The notes: generated by a model from the sequence alone, not told the origin. Positions 16,171-25,818 are shown, numbered from the stretch's first letter. The stretch is 64,000 bases of DNA from a bacterium (GCA_022072165.1 JAJVIF010000001.1:1630575-1694574); one strand, 5' to 3'. Numbers and translations: made by a program.

Positions 16171-17301
16171 TTATGCGCCGCGATGCTGCCAGGTCGACGC
16201 CAGCTCCGCATCCAGCTGCGCCAGGAACGCCGCCACCCCGAACGTCTCCGCATGGAGACGGAGTGCACCGGGGTCATAGCGCGATGGCGCGAACTCCCGC
16301 AGCACATCTATCAACGCTCCAATTTCCTGGGTCGCGAAAAACTCTCCGGTCACCCCAGCCCGAACCGTCTCCAGGGCACCTCCACCCGCATACGCCACAA
16401 CTGGCGTCCCGCAGGCATTCGCCTCCAGTGGGGCGAGTCCGAAATCTTCATGCGCAGTAAACAGCAGTGCAGTGGCGTTGGCATACAGTTCTCGCAACGC
16501 CCCCTCATCGACAAACCCGAGGAACTCGACGCATGCAGCATCGCCGGCAGCCGCCCGCACGATGCCCTCTTCGGGTCCCTCGCCCACCACTTTGAGCGGC
16601 AGTCCCAGCTGAGCGCAGGCCGCCACCGCCAGTTCAACCCGCTTGTACGGCACGAAGCGGCTCACCACCAGGAAGTAATCCCGGCTCGGCGAGTCCACTG
16701 GTCGCCATTGATCGGTGAAGACTGGCGGATAGATCACAGCGGCATCCTGGTTGTAAAAACGCTGGATCCGCCCCCGGACTTCCTGCGAAATCGCGATGAA
16801 CCGATCTACCCGGCGGGCTGCTGCAAGATCCGCGCGACGGAGTCCTTTCGACAGGAACTGCAGCGCCAGGGCTTTGTGGCGCGGCAATGCGCTCAGATAC
16901 TCCGCCTGGAGTTCTCCCCACAGATACCGGATCGGCGTGTAGCAGTAGCAGACATGCACCTGATCGGCACGCAGAGTCAGCGCTTTGCTAAACGCATGAC
17001 AGGAACTCAGGACCAGCTCAGCATCCCGCACATCAGATTGCCGAAAGGCCAGTGGCATCAGTGGGAGGTAGTCCCGATACCGACGAACGGCACCTGGCCA
17101 GCGTTGGAGGAACGAGGTCCGGACCCGCTCCACCGGAAACGTAGTACGGAACCTGGCGGCGTCATAAATGCTGGTCGCAATGGGAGCGTCGGGAAAGTGG
17201 GATGCCAGGACCTCAAGGACCCGTTCCGCGCCGCCGAAGCCCGTCAGCCAGTCATGGGTCAGGGCAATCCGGGGCGACAGCGGGGCCTTAGTGATGCCCA
17301 C
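16171..17301 (-). CDS. GT4-family glycosyltransferase
   Basis: A 376-residue GT-B glycosyltransferase of family 4. The N-terminal half begins IALTHDWLTGFGGAERVLEVLA, typical of mannosyl/glucosyl transferases of polysaccharide synthesis. The C-terminal half has VVSRFVPYKRVELAVAA, VVGEGPEE, FLGFVDEGALRELYANATALL and the nucleotide-sugar motif EDFGLAPLEANACGTPVVAY (EX7E type). No ATG fits the start; a GTG at 17301, overlapping the stop of the upstream glycosyltransferase by 14 bases, gives the best N terminus, but this start is uncertain. Likely role: assembly of a cell-surface glycan or lipopolysaccharide. The sugar and acceptor cannot be read. Confidence 0.88.
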   Translation of the reverse strand: MGITKAPLSPRIALTHDWLTGFGGAERVLEVLASHFPDAPIATSIYDAARFRTTFPVERVRTSFLQRWPGAVRRYRDYLPLMPLAFRQSDVRDAELVLSSCHAFSKALTLRADQVHVCYCYTPIRYLWGELQAEYLSALPRHKALALQFLSKGLRRADLAAARRVDRFIAISQEVRGRIQRFYNQDAAVIYPPVFTDQWRPVDSPSRDYFLVVSRFVPYKRVELAVAACAQLGLPLKVVGEGPEEGIVRAAAGDAACVEFLGFVDEGALRELYANATALLFTAHEDFGLAPLEANACGTPVVAYAGGGALETVRAGVTGEFFATQEIGALIDVLREFAPSRYDPGALRLHAETFGVAAFLAQLDAELASTWQHRGA

Positions 17302-18550
17302 CGTCGTGGTGGGCTGCCAGATCGGCCTGGGAGGCTGGGTAGTACCCGGGATCCACCAGTACGCGATACCGCGCAAAGACGTCCTCGTAGAACGCTTCCC
17401 AGGCAGCCCCCAGGGCTTCCCAGTCGAAGCGGGCCGCGTAGCCCGCGGCATTCCCGGCGGGCCAGCCATCAGCGGCAGTCAGCTGGCGGATCGCGCCAGC
17501 CAGGGCGGCACTCTCCTGCGACGGCACGAGCGTCGCAAGGCCGCGCCAGTGTTCGTTGGTAGCGTCGTCCGCTGACTCGGTCGTCAGCACGGGATAGCCC
17601 AGCGACCCCAGGGTGATGGCAGCGCTCCGGCGATCCGAGATGCCATCCACATACGGAAACACCGCCGCGACACCCAGCGGGGGAGTCGCTGGCAGCAGCG
17701 ACAGCGACTGAGCGCCGACAAAGTGCATCCGGTCAATGATCTGGTACTGCGAAATCGCCTCGAGCACCGCTTCCTGTTGTGGATCCGATGCTGGCTCAAA
17801 TGGCCCCAGGTGCAGGACATGCACCTGCGTGGTCTTCTTCAATTCCGCAATCGCTGCTGCCAGGCTCTCCAGCCCTTTATCCCGACGAACAAAGCCAAAG
17901 CTCAGCAACAGCGGGAAGGCATCGGCCGGGACTCCCCAGGCCAGCAACTGCGCGGCCCATTGCTCCTGTGTCGCCGCAGGCACACCATCGGGCGGAACTA
18001 CAGGACCCACCGGAATGACAGCCGCAGGGCGATCCTTGAGACTCCGATGCGTGAAGAGCAGGCCCTCGCGAATAACTTCAGTTGGGACACACACTCCATC
18101 GGCGTCGTTCAGCAGCGGCCAGCTCGCCAGACGTCGGAGCCAGTGCGCCTGCTGCCATTCATGCAGACGGACCACCACGGGTCCCTTGAACTTGCGGAGC
18201 TTGAGAAAGAGGGGCAGATTCACCGGTCCGGTCTGACTGCCAAACGCCCGACCCGGATACTCGATCTGCACCAGATCGGGATCATCCAGGATCAGCTGCT
18301 GCACGAGGGCATGACACCCCGCCCAGTTCCAGGTCCCCACCATCGGACGCACATGCAGCCCGTCCTCCACCAACTCTTCAGCTTCCAGGTGGGTGTAGAT
18401 CGTGACCCGGTGGCCCCGCTGGACCAACGTCCGCGCCAGCGCGAGGGCGTTATCCCCGACCCCACACATCATGGGGGGCATCGCACTGCTGATCAGCGCG
18501 ATGTTCAGGCCAGAAGGATGGTCATGACTGCTATGTCCGTGGTCGCTCAC
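17288..18550 (-). CDS. GT4-type glycosyltransferase with His-rich ends
   Basis: A 420-residue GT-B fold glycosyltransferase. The N-terminal half opens IALISSAMPPMMCGVGDNALALARTL, a sequence seen in polysaccharide glycosyltransferases, and the C-terminal half has SFGFVRRDKGLESLAAAIAEL and a PYVDGISDRRSAAI segment with the donor-site acidic residue replaced. Both ends are His-rich: HGHSSHDH near the N terminus and AAHHDGGHH at the C terminus. The start is a GTG at 18550 with GCGGAGG 4 bases upstream. It overlaps the second glycosyltransferase gene, so the pair probably acts in the same glycan pathway. Substrates are unknown. Confidence 0.85.
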   Translation of the reverse strand: MSDHGHSSHDHPSGLNIALISSAMPPMMCGVGDNALALARTLVQRGHRVTIYTHLEAEELVEDGLHVRPMVGTWNWAGCHALVQQLILDDPDLVQIEYPGRAFGSQTGPVNLPLFLKLRKFKGPVVVRLHEWQQAHWLRRLASWPLLNDADGVCVPTEVIREGLLFTHRSLKDRPAAVIPVGPVVPPDGVPAATQEQWAAQLLAWGVPADAFPLLLSFGFVRRDKGLESLAAAIAELKKTTQVHVLHLGPFEPASDPQQEAVLEAISQYQIIDRMHFVGAQSLSLLPATPPLGVAAVFPYVDGISDRRSAAITLGSLGYPVLTTESADDATNEHWRGLATLVPSQESAALAGAIRQLTAADGWPAGNAAGYAARFDWEALGAAWEAFYEDVFARYRVLVDPGYYPASQADLAAHHDGGHH

Positions 18551-18599
18551 AAGGCCTCCGCGGGTGCTGTGGCATCTCGACCGGGGATGGTACCGCAGC

Positions 18600-19970
18600 C
18601 TACGCTGGCGGGTCCGTTCGGGATGCCTCCAGCAGACTCAGGATGAACTCCACGTTATCAAACTCGCCGTACTCGTTGGCCTCCGGACGCTCTGCGGCGG
18701 GCGGGGGAACCAGCGATCCCACGGGCTGACCTGATTCTGCAGCGTGCGCCACGATTTCCCGCATCTCCGGCTTTTCCCGGACCACCGTCTCACCCAGCCA
18801 GGCGCGCTTTCCCTCGACCATCTGGCCATCTTGCAGCACGACGCCGACCGCCTCCCGGCGCAAGACCGCCCGGTCCTGGGGGACCACCCGAAATCCCAGA
18901 CTGATCCCTTCTTCGAAGAGGAGCGCCAGGAGCGCAGAGATCAATCCGGGAGACGTCAGCACTTCCAGCTGCACACCCGGACGCCCCCCTTTCATGATGG
19001 TCTGGGTCGTGGTGACATCCAGCGCTCCCATCGTGAGCAACTGCGACACCAGCGGCGGATACCGCTCGGGCGACAGATCATCGATGTTGGCGCGCAGCGC
19101 CACGATCGTATCCCGCTCCCAGCGAGTATCGGTCCGCCAGTCGGAGGTCGGGAGCTGGGCGGGGTCCGCCTCGAACAGCGTCAGACGGAGCAAATTCGGG
19201 CGATCCGGCAAGTCAGCGGTCCCGGCACCCCAACCTGTCGCGATCACACGCCCCGGCGGCGGAGGAGCCCCGACAGTCCCGCTGGCATCCAGGAGGGCCA
19301 TCAGGATCGCTGCCCCAGTGGGAGTCGTCAGTTCGAAGCCCGGACGATCCATCACCAGCGGTTGCCCCGCCAGAATCGACAGGGTCGCCGGCGTGGGAAT
19401 GGGGACCACTCCATGCGCGGTCGTCCGGTGGCCGGTCCCGACATGCACAGCATCGCCGTAGACCGCCGCAACGCCGAGCCATTCCAGCGCTGCCATGCTC
19501 CCCACGACATCAATGATCGTGTCCATCGCCCCGATCTCATGCAGATGTAACTCGCTTAGCGGAATCCCATGCAGCGCTGACTCCGCCTCCCCGATGCGTC
19601 GCAACGCATCGAGCGCCAGATGTCGCACCCAGGGAGACAGATGCCCCGCGCTTTCCACCATCGCGACCACTTCTGGATAGTGCCGATGAGGTGCATGACC
19701 CGGCTCGTCCAGCGGCTGATGCCGGTGACTCGGCGGGGAAGGGTGGGAGTGATCGCCCGGCCGATACACCGGATCATCCACATCGACATTGAAGCAGGTG
19801 CCACGCATCCCGCACCGGAGAACCGACTCCTGCAACGGCGTCCAGGGACCGATCGCCAGGGGCTCCAGCACCCCTACCAGCGCGTCCCAGGGGACCCCGG
19901 CATCGAGGCACGCCCCGATGACCATGTTGCCGGAAATGCCGCTGACCGGCTGGAGATAGGCGATCCGCAT
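18600..19970 (-). CDS. larC: LarC, nickel insertion enzyme for the nickel-pincer nucleotide cofactor
   Basis: A 456-residue LarC/TIGR00299-type protein, which inserts nickel into pyridinium-3,5-bisthiocarboxylate mononucleotide to make the cofactor of lactate racemase and other epimerases. Family marks are YLQPVSGISGNMVIGACLDAG at the N terminus, ELHLHEIGAMDTIIDVVG, TPTGAAILMALL, ANIDDLSPE and IMKGGRPGVQLEVL. A His-rich insert (GDHSHPSPPSHRHQ and following) near residues 80-105 may bind nickel. It is a single full-length frame, unlike the split larC1/larC2 of some lactobacilli. The ATG at 19970 follows TATCCT by 7 bases, so it is a predicted leaderless start. No larB, larE or larA is seen in the window. 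Confidence 0.92.
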   Translation of the reverse strand: MRIAYLQPVSGISGNMVIGACLDAGVPWDALVGVLEPLAIGPWTPLQESVLRCGMRGTCFNVDVDDPVYRPGDHSHPSPPSHRHQPLDEPGHAPHRHYPEVVAMVESAGHLSPWVRHLALDALRRIGEAESALHGIPLSELHLHEIGAMDTIIDVVGSMAALEWLGVAAVYGDAVHVGTGHRTTAHGVVPIPTPATLSILAGQPLVMDRPGFELTTPTGAAILMALLDASGTVGAPPPPGRVIATGWGAGTADLPDRPNLLRLTLFEADPAQLPTSDWRTDTRWERDTIVALRANIDDLSPERYPPLVSQLLTMGALDVTTTQTIMKGGRPGVQLEVLTSPGLISALLALLFEEGISLGFRVVPQDRAVLRREAVGVVLQDGQMVEGKRAWLGETVVREKPEMREIVAHAAESGQPVGSLVPPPAAERPEANEYGEFDNVEFILSLLEASRTDPPA

Positions 19971-19977
19971 ACGGCTT

Positions 19978-19983
19978 AGGATA
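19978..19983 (-). promoter_or_regulatory. -10 hexamer TATCCT, predicted leaderless promoter of larC
   Basis: TATCCT is followed by 7 bases and the ATG at 19970. The upstream response-regulator gene ends only 28 bases before larC begins. Confidence 0.5.
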
Positions 19984-19997
19984 CAGGGCGACAACGA

Positions 19998-20366
19998 TCA
20001 GGCGGCAGCGTTCCCAGCAAGGAGTGACAGGACCTCATCCAGTGGGACCGGCTTCCTGAAGATCGCCACGACATCCCCGCGACGGGGATCCTCTTCCAGG
20101 GTCTGAGGAGGGTAGCCACTCATCAACGCGACCGGTGTCCTGTTCCCCGCAGTCCGGGCCTGCGCCAGCACATCCCAGCCGGAGATGTCCGGGAGCCGAA
20201 CATCGATCAACGCCAACTGATACGTCGCCTGGGGCGCGATGAGCGCGGCAATCCCTTCCTGGCCAGTCAGCACCACATCGGCCTCCACCCCGCGACTTTT
20301 CAGCAGTAGCTGCAAAGTCCAGGCAAGAGCCAGGTCATCGTCGATGATCAGCAGTCGATGCGACAT
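19998..20366 (-). CDS. Stand-alone response regulator receiver protein
   Basis: A 122-residue CheY-like receiver with no output domain. It has the acidic pair IIDDD at the N terminus, the phosphorylatable Asp in LALIDVRLPD, the switch Ser in ALMSGYPP and the conserved Lys in IFRKPVPLDE. The ATG at 20366 follows GAAAGAGG with 6 bases between. The cognate kinase is not in the window. A small inverted repeat TGTAG-GCG-CTACA at 20406-20418 lies in the divergent gap with ymdB and could be an operator. Such single receivers usually act by protein contact in signalling relays; the partner is unknown. Confidence 0.92.
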   Translation of the reverse strand: MSHRLLIIDDDLALAWTLQLLLKSRGVEADVVLTGQEGIAALIAPQATYQLALIDVRLPDISGWDVLAQARTAGNRTPVALMSGYPPQTLEEDPRRGDVVAIFRKPVPLDEVLSLLAGNAAA

Positions 20367-20500
20367 CGCGGGCCTCTTTCACGCTGCCATATAGCGCATC
20401 ATAAGTGTAGGCGCTACAGCAAGTCGCCACAAGTCCGGGAGGCATCCTGTACGCTCTGTCGCAGTAGGGTCACTCATCGCACCACTGGATCGAGGCTGGC

Positions 20501-21316
20501 ATGCGCCTGCTCTTCTTCGGAGACATCGTCGGACGCCCCGGCAGGACTGCCCTCCTGCGGGAGCTGAAGGCGATTCGCAAGGACTACCAACCGGATTATC
20601 TGATCGCCAATGCGGAGAACGCTTCCGGCGGGGTCGGTGTCAATCTCCCCAATGCTACGCAGTTGCTGGAAGCCGGATTCGATTGCCTCACCGGGGGCAA
20701 CCACACCTTCCAGGCAAAAGACCACATTCAGATGTTCATGCTCTATCCCCAGGTCCTCCGCCCCGGCAACTATCCCCCGATGCTGGCCGGCTGCGGCCAT
20801 GTGGTCCTGAGCAAACCCGGACAACCGAAGCTCGGGGTGATCAATGTGATGGGGCAGGCGTTCATGGATAACGTCAACGACCCGTTCTCCTATGTTGATG
20901 ACGCCATCGAAGAACTACGCAGAGAGACGCCCTGCATCCTGGTCGACATGCACTGTGAAACGACCAGCGAAAAGTACGGCATGGGCTATCACTGCGACGG
21001 CCGGGTCAGCGCGGTCGTGGGCACTCATACACAGGTCCAGACCGCCGATGAGCGCATCTTTCCCGGCGGCACGGCATTCATCTGCGATACGGGACCAGTG
21101 GCGGTTGATTACTCGGTCATCGGTATGGACCGGGAAAAGGCGCTGGAACGGATGCGGACCAAGCTCCCGATCCGGCTCGAGGTCGCCCGCGGAGCGGTGA
21201 AGGCGCACGGGGTGATCATCGACATCGATCCGTCCACCGGACGCGCCCTCCACATCGAGCGAGTCGCCCGGATGCTCGGCGAAGGCCTCAATGAACCGGA
21301 ACGCCGGGAATCCTAG
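20501..21316 (+). CDS. ymdB: YmdB-family metallophosphoesterase
   Basis: A 271-residue calcineurin-like phosphoesterase of the YmdB/TIGR00282 family, some members of which hydrolyse 2',3'-cyclic AMP. Metal-binding motifs are GDIVGRPGR, ANAENASGG, GGNHTFQ, DMHCETTSEK and VVGTHTQVQTAD, in the expected order and spacing. Length is typical. The ATG at 20501 has a GAGG 8 bases upstream. Its last four bases overlap the 3' end of the convergent AbiE toxin gene. In other bacteria ymdB affects biofilm and sporulation choices; here its role is inferred from family only. Confidence 0.93.
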   Translation: MRLLFFGDIVGRPGRTALLRELKAIRKDYQPDYLIANAENASGGVGVNLPNATQLLEAGFDCLTGGNHTFQAKDHIQMFMLYPQVLRPGNYPPMLAGCGHVVLSKPGQPKLGVINVMGQAFMDNVNDPFSYVDDAIEELRRETPCILVDMHCETTSEKYGMGYHCDGRVSAVVGTHTQVQTADERIFPGGTAFICDTGPVAVDYSVIGMDREKALERMRTKLPIRLEVARGAVKAHGVIIDIDPSTGRALHIERVARMLGEGLNEPERRES

Positions 21317-22353
21317 ATTGCAGTCGAGCCGGGACCAGTGACCGCTTCATTGACGCTATCAGCCAACGCTTGTAGTTGTCCCAACACTTCATCCCAGTGC
21401 GGCGCGTCTTCCGGCAGCAGACCTTCTCGCCTCATTTCCTCAAAGTCTGAGACCAGTTCCAGAGCATGGGTGCCAGCAGGAATCAGACGCAACTGCCCCT
21501 TCACGCAATCAGCGTACTTTGCCGTTTGTGAGTAGAACAATGCCTCTTTGACAGTCACAACTGACTTCAGCAGGTCTAGCCGCTTTAGCGCTGCTCGCCC
21601 CCGCGGCATCTGGCTAATCAGCGCCAGGTCATACCAGTGGCGTGACATCCGGGGTCGAGATCTTTTGTCCGAAGCCTCTTGCTGGCAGCATTCAGCATGG
21701 ATCAATGTCGCCTTTTCCCAAAAAGTCCGCTCCAGCGCCAGCACAGGCACCTCGCACCCGGAAAAGCTGAGCTGGGGAAAGTGCGCCTCCAGATAAGGCC
21801 GGACAATCGCGGTCTCTGATGGCTCAGTGAGATTGCGTCCGCCATACTCCAGCCTGACCTCACTGCTCAGGTACTTCGTGTAGCCCGACAACGCGGCTTC
21901 GTACTGCACCACTATGGTCTCCCGGTTCGCGAGTTCAACAACGATCGGACCCGCTGCGGCAGTCAGCGATGATCCCGCTTCTCGAAGTCGGGGGAGCACA
22001 GACTGTTCTATTTCACTCGCTACCCGTTGAATCAACTGCTCCCCCAGCGCTTTGCGCTGGGTCCTGGAGAGACCCGGGACGCATAGATCGTTATCAGGAA
22101 GCAGATCGCGAAAGTCCCAGGAGAGGTCGATGTCTTCTGAAAATCGCTGGATGACACCGTATGCCTTGGAAAGGCTGGTCCCGCCCTTGAAGGCTTGTCG
22201 GATCCCAGCAGGGACCGCAGCGACCGCCTGTTTTAGTACCCAGCAGACCCAGATGTCCTTTTCCAGGACCTCTGCCCGGCGACCGGTTCGCTGAGCTCCT
22301 GTGTTAAGCAGGGCTCGCTTCTCATCGGGAGGAAGTTCAAAGTAACTGGTCAG
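21313..22353 (-). CDS. abiEii: AbiEii/AbiGii-type nucleotidyltransferase toxin
   Basis: A 346-residue nucleotidyltransferase-like toxin of the AbiEii (DUF1814) family. The nucleotidyltransferase motif FKGGTSLSKAYGVI (GGTSLSK at 57-63) is followed by FSEDIDLSWD with the paired Asp (74 and 76). The later segment LERTFWEKATLIHAE and the RHWYDLALI motif are also typical of the family. Family members transfer nucleotides to RNA, and the pair often acts in phage abortive infection. No ATG, GTG or TTG fits the N terminus. The likely start is a CTG at 22353, overlapping the antitoxin stop as CTGA and preceded by GGAGAG at good spacing. Translation is thus coupled to the antitoxin. Confidence 0.85.
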   Translation of the reverse strand: MTSYFELPPDEKRALLNTGAQRTGRRAEVLEKDIWVCWVLKQAVAAVPAGIRQAFKGGTSLSKAYGVIQRFSEDIDLSWDFRDLLPDNDLCVPGLSRTQRKALGEQLIQRVASEIEQSVLPRLREAGSSLTAAAGPIVVELANRETIVVQYEAALSGYTKYLSSEVRLEYGGRNLTEPSETAIVRPYLEAHFPQLSFSGCEVPVLALERTFWEKATLIHAECCQQEASDKRSRPRMSRHWYDLALISQMPRGRAALKRLDLLKSVVTVKEALFYSQTAKYADCVKGQLRLIPAGTHALELVSDFEEMRREGLLPEDAPHWDEVLGQLQALADSVNEAVTGPGSTAI

Positions 22354-22952
22354 GGGAGTCTCTCCAGCGCAGCTTGATACTGCTCCAGTCGTACACGCAG
22401 CCAGCCGGGGAGCTTCCAGCGTTCCTGCAACAGTGCTTCGAATGCTTCCACAGGGAGATGCTCCCGCACCTGGGCAATCGCGGCCTGATTTGTTTGGGTT
22501 GGCCCCAACGAGCGCAGTGCGACTGCCGCCTCGCCGACTGGTCCGGTCCCCAAAGCAAACCAACCAGCGGACCGATGCAGCAATCGGCAGCGTAACCGAC
22601 CTATGAGCAGTGATCTGGTCGGGCCCGTGGTGTAGTAAGTTGGCACCACTGGTACCTGGTCCGTAAGTCCAAATCGATGTTGCGCGGCGGCCCCCGACGG
22701 CAGCAACAATCCACCAGCCTTGACGCTCAGTATCGCCTCGATGTCCGGTGCCAGTTCTCCCAGCAACGGATGGCGGACCGGCCGGACATACACCCCCGGC
22801 GTAATCCGTCGCAGCTTCCCCGATTTCACGAGGCGGCACAGGGCCTGATCCACCGCAGCACGTGATCCTGTAGGCAGCAGTTCACGACTGGCAAAAGGCT
22901 GGCCAGGGGGGATTGCGGCTATGCGGGAACCGATGGTGGTCAGGGGTTTCAC
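22350..22952 (-). CDS. abiEi: AbiEi/DUF6088-type antitoxin
   Basis: A 200-residue protein lying directly upstream of the AbiEii toxin. Its N-terminal part (about residues 18-60: FASRELLPTGSRAAVDQALCRLVKSGKLRRITPGVYVRPV) is a winged helix-turn-helix of the type found in AbiEi and DUF6088 antitoxins, followed by a globular C-terminal domain. In this class the antitoxin neutralises the toxin without stable complex formation (type IV) and represses its own promoter. The start is a GTG at 22952 with a strong AGGAGGAG just upstream. A large perfect inverted repeat 10 bases before it fits an autoregulatory operator. Confidence 0.85.
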   Translation of the reverse strand: MKPLTTIGSRIAAIPPGQPFASRELLPTGSRAAVDQALCRLVKSGKLRRITPGVYVRPVRHPLLGELAPDIEAILSVKAGGLLLPSGAAAQHRFGLTDQVPVVPTYYTTGPTRSLLIGRLRCRLLHRSAGWFALGTGPVGEAAVALRSLGPTQTNQAAIAQVREHLPVEAFEALLQERWKLPGWLRVRLEQYQAALERLP

Positions 22953-22961
22953 GACTCCTCC

Positions 22962-22994
22962 TTTGTCAGAAAAATATCATGTTTTTCTGACAAA
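22962..22994. promoter_or_regulatory. Palindromic operator of the AbiE operon
   Basis: A perfect inverted repeat: 13-base arms TTTGTCAGAAAAA and TTTTTCTGACAAA around a 7-base centre. It is strikingly AT-rich for this genome and lies just upstream of the antitoxin start. AbiEi antitoxins are known to bind inverted repeats at their promoter, so this is the likely binding site. The minus-strand sequence of the repeat also offers AT-rich -10-like hexamers, so operator and promoter may coincide. Confidence 0.8.
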
Positions 22995-23173
22995 CTGGTG
23001 CAACGCACTGACCTCATCTCAAAAAGAGTTCGCAGCTACACGCCCGACCACCTGCCACAGATGTACACTCCTCATCAGCATGATCCGACACGCCGATGCC
23101 CTCGCACTGCTGGGACTCCCCCTCCTCCGGTAAACTCCCCGGGCGCGTGCGTGTGGCTCTTCCAACACCCATC

Positions 23174-23207
23174 ACAGCCCGGCTCGCGCCGGGCTGTTCG
23201 CATCTTT
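23174..23207 (+). terminator. GC hairpin with TTTT in the leuS leader
   Basis: ACAGCCCGGC, a TCGC loop, GCCGGGCTGT, then TTTT at 23204-23207. It lies between the AbiE operator and the leuS start codon (21 bases before the ATG). It could end read-through transcription or act as an attenuator of leuS. I see no T-box features (no specifier loop or TGGN bulge). Confidence 0.5.
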
Positions 23208-23228
23208 TCCGCAAGGACTCGCTGACTC

Positions 23229-25805
23229 ATGACTGCCGCTGACTCCCCGACCTCCTCTGCCACCCCCCAGGAGCGCGCTGATCGCTACGATGCCGCGGCC
23301 ATCGAGCCGAAGTGGCAGGCACGCTGGCGCGCAACAGCCCCCTTCGCGGTCCCCCCCTCCCGCCTCCCGGCTGCCGACCGCAAGTACTACCTCCTGGAAA
23401 TGTTCCCCTACCCCTCGGGCGAAGGGCTCCACATCGGGCATACCCGGGTCTACACCATTGGCGATGCCCTGGCGAAGTTCCAGCACATGAACGGACGCGA
23501 GGTCATGCGTCCTATGGGCTTCGATGCCTTCGGCCTCCCCGCCGAAAACGCTGCCCTGAAGCATGGCACCCATCCCTGGGACTGGACCGAGCGCAACATG
23601 GCCCGCTTCAAGGAACAGATGGAGGTCATGGGCTGGGCCTACGACTGGTCCCGGGAAGTGGCGACCTGTACTCCCGCCTATTACCGCTGGACCCAGTGGC
23701 TCTTTCTGCAATTCCTGAAACAGGACCTCGCCTATCGCAAGAAGGCCTGGGTCAACTGGTGTCCCTCGTGTAACACCACGCTGGCAAACGAACAGGTAGT
23801 GGACAACGCCTGCGAGCGCTGCAGCACCCTGGTCACCAAACGTGACCTGGAGCAGTGGTTCTATCGCATCACGGCCTATGCCCAGGAACTCCTCGATGGC
23901 CTCGACACCCTGACCCACTGGCCGGACTCCGTGAAGTCCCTGCAGCGCAACTGGATCGGTCGCTCCCACGGCCTGGAAGCGGCTTTCCCGCTGGTCTCCC
24001 GCCACGGCAGTGTCGCCATCTTTACGACCCGTCCTGACACCCTCTACGGCGTCACCTATCTGGTCCTCGCACCGGAGCATCCGCTGGTGGCGGAGCTCAT
24101 TGCCGACAGCCCGGATCCGGCAGCCCTCCGCGCCTTTGTCGATGAGGTGTCGCGCCAGAAGGACTACGAGCGGACGGCTGAAGATGCCCCGAAGCGCGGG
24201 ATGCCCACCGGGGCGTACTGCAAAAATCCCGCCTCCGGCGAGCCGGTTCCGATCTGGGTCGGCACCTATGTGCTGGGGGACTATGGCACCGGCGCGGTGA
24301 TGGCGGTCCCGGCCCACGATCAGCGGGACTACGAGTTCGCCCTTACTTACGACCTCCCTGTCCAGACCGTCATCATCCCCCCCGATGGCGCACCGGCACC
24401 GTCAGATGCCGCCTACACCGAGCCGGGCATCATGGTGGCATCGGGAGACTATGACGGCCTCCCATCAGAGACCTTCAAAGCCCAGATCATGGACCGGGCC
24501 GAGCAGGAAGGGTGGGGCCGGCGCATCGTGCAGTGGCGCCTCCGCGACTGGCTCCTCTCCCGGCAACGCTACTGGGGTTGCCCGATCCCGGTGGTCTACT
24601 GCGACACCCACGGTATGGTGCCGGTCCCCGAAGATCAGCTGCCAGTCCTCCTCCCCCGGGATGTGGAGTTCAAGCCGACCGGCCAGATTTCGCCCCTCGC
24701 GACCGCGCCAGACTTCCTGCACACCACCTGCCCTACCTGTGGCGGGCTGGCGCGACGTGAAACCGACACCATGGACACCTTCGTGGACTCGTCCTGGTAC
24801 TACGTCCGGTACTGCGATCCCACCAACGAGCAGGCGCTGGTCGATCCCGTTCATGCCGCTGCATGGCTGCCCGTGGACTGCTACATCGGTGGCATCGAGC
24901 ACGCCATCCTGCACCTGATGTACTTCCGGTTCTTCACGAAAGCGATGCGCGACATGGGGCTCATTCCCCTGGATGAGCCGGCCCGGGTCCTTCTCACGCA
25001 GGGGATGGTCATTTGGGGCGGCCAGAAGATGAGCAAGTCCAAAGGGAACACGGTCGATCCCCTGGAACTCGTGGCGCTCTTCTCCGCGGATGCGGTCCGG
25101 ACCTTCATCCTCTTCGCTGCTCCGCCGGATGCCCAGATCGACTGGGCGGACCACATCGAGAACGAGCGGCTAGTGGATGGCAAGAAGGTCTTCGACAACA
25201 AGGGGGTTGATGCCGCCCAGAAGTTCCTTAACCGGATCTGGCGGACCATCGCGCCACATGCCGAGCTCCTCGCGACCATGCAGGATCGCCTGGCCGCACC
25301 ATCGCCTGAGTTTGCGAGTCCTGAAGCCGCTGGGGCCTGGCATGCCCTGATTCGTGAAATCACCCTCGACTTCGAGCCGCGTCAGCATCTCAATACCGTG
25401 ATCTCCGGGCTCATGAAGGCGAACAATCTCCTCGGCGACCTGGTGCCGGGACTCCCCGGCACCGCGCCAGATTTCGCGACTGCGGTCGGGGCCTTCCTGC
25501 GGATGCTCGCGCCGGTCGCGCCGCATTTGGCGGAGGACCTGTGGGAATCCTGCGGGATGGCCACTTCGATTTTCGCCGCTCCCTGGCCCGCCTACAACGA
25601 GAGTGTGCTGGCTTCCAGGACTGTCACCTGTGTGGTCCAGGTCAATGGCAAATTACGGGATAACCTTCAGGTGGCACAGGACATCACCGAGGACGCGCTG
25701 ATCGCACTGGCGAAGACCGACAAGGTGACCGCCAGCATCGGCGAGGCCACAATCCGGAAAGTCATCGCCCGGCCCCCGTCCCTTGTGAACTTCGTCGTGG
25801 GGTAA
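23229..25805 (+). CDS. leuS: Leucyl-tRNA synthetase
   Basis: An 858-residue class I synthetase that charges tRNA-Leu. The HIGH motif is in [13 protein letters not shown] near residue 73, and [12 protein letters not shown] near residue 600 is the second signature. The CP1 editing domain between them has the conserved [13 protein letters not shown]. Zinc-type Cys pairs are in [17 protein letters not shown] and NACERCSTL. The C-terminal [10 protein letters not shown] segment is typical of bacterial LeuS. The ATG at 23229 follows AAGGA with a 10-base spacing. The gene stands alone between the AbiE locus and the P1 lipoprotein. Confidence 0.98.
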   Translation: MTAADSPTSSATPQERADRYDAAAIEPKWQARWRATAPFAVPPSRLPAADRKYYLLEMFPYPSGEGLHIGHTRVYTIGDALAKFQHMNGREVMRPMGFDAFGLPAENAALKHGTHPWDWTERNMARFKEQMEVMGWAYDWSREVATCTPAYYRWTQWLFLQFLKQDLAYRKKAWVNWCPSCNTTLANEQVVDNACERCSTLVTKRDLEQWFYRITAYAQELLDGLDTLTHWPDSVKSLQRNWIGRSHGLEAAFPLVSRHGSVAIFTTRPDTLYGVTYLVLAPEHPLVAELIADSPDPAALRAFVDEVSRQKDYERTAEDAPKRGMPTGAYCKNPASGEPVPIWVGTYVLGDYGTGAVMAVPAHDQRDYEFALTYDLPVQTVIIPPDGAPAPSDAAYTEPGIMVASGDYDGLPSETFKAQIMDRAEQEGWGRRIVQWRLRDWLLSRQRYWGCPIPVVYCDTHGMVPVPEDQLPVLLPRDVEFKPTGQISPLATAPDFLHTTCPTCGGLARRETDTMDTFVDSSWYYVRYCDPTNEQALVDPVHAAAWLPVDCYIGGIEHAILHLMYFRFFTKAMRDMGLIPLDEPARVLLTQGMVIWGGQKMSKSKGNTVDPLELVALFSADAVRTFILFAAPPDAQIDWADHIENERLVDGKKVFDNKGVDAAQKFLNRIWRTIAPHAELLATMQDRLAAPSPEFASPEAAGAWHALIREITLDFEPRQHLNTVISGLMKANNLLGDLVPGLPGTAPDFATAVGAFLRMLAPVAPHLAEDLWESCGMATSIFAAPWPAYNESVLASRTVTCVVQVNGKLRDNLQVAQDITEDALIALAKTDKVTASIGEATIRKVIARPPSLVNFVVG

Positions 25806-25818
25806 ACCGCAGTCTATG

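Noticed and set aside
23134-23228. T-box riboswitch upstream of leuS
   Set aside because: Only one GC hairpin with a short T-run is present; there is no specifier loop or antiterminator bulge.
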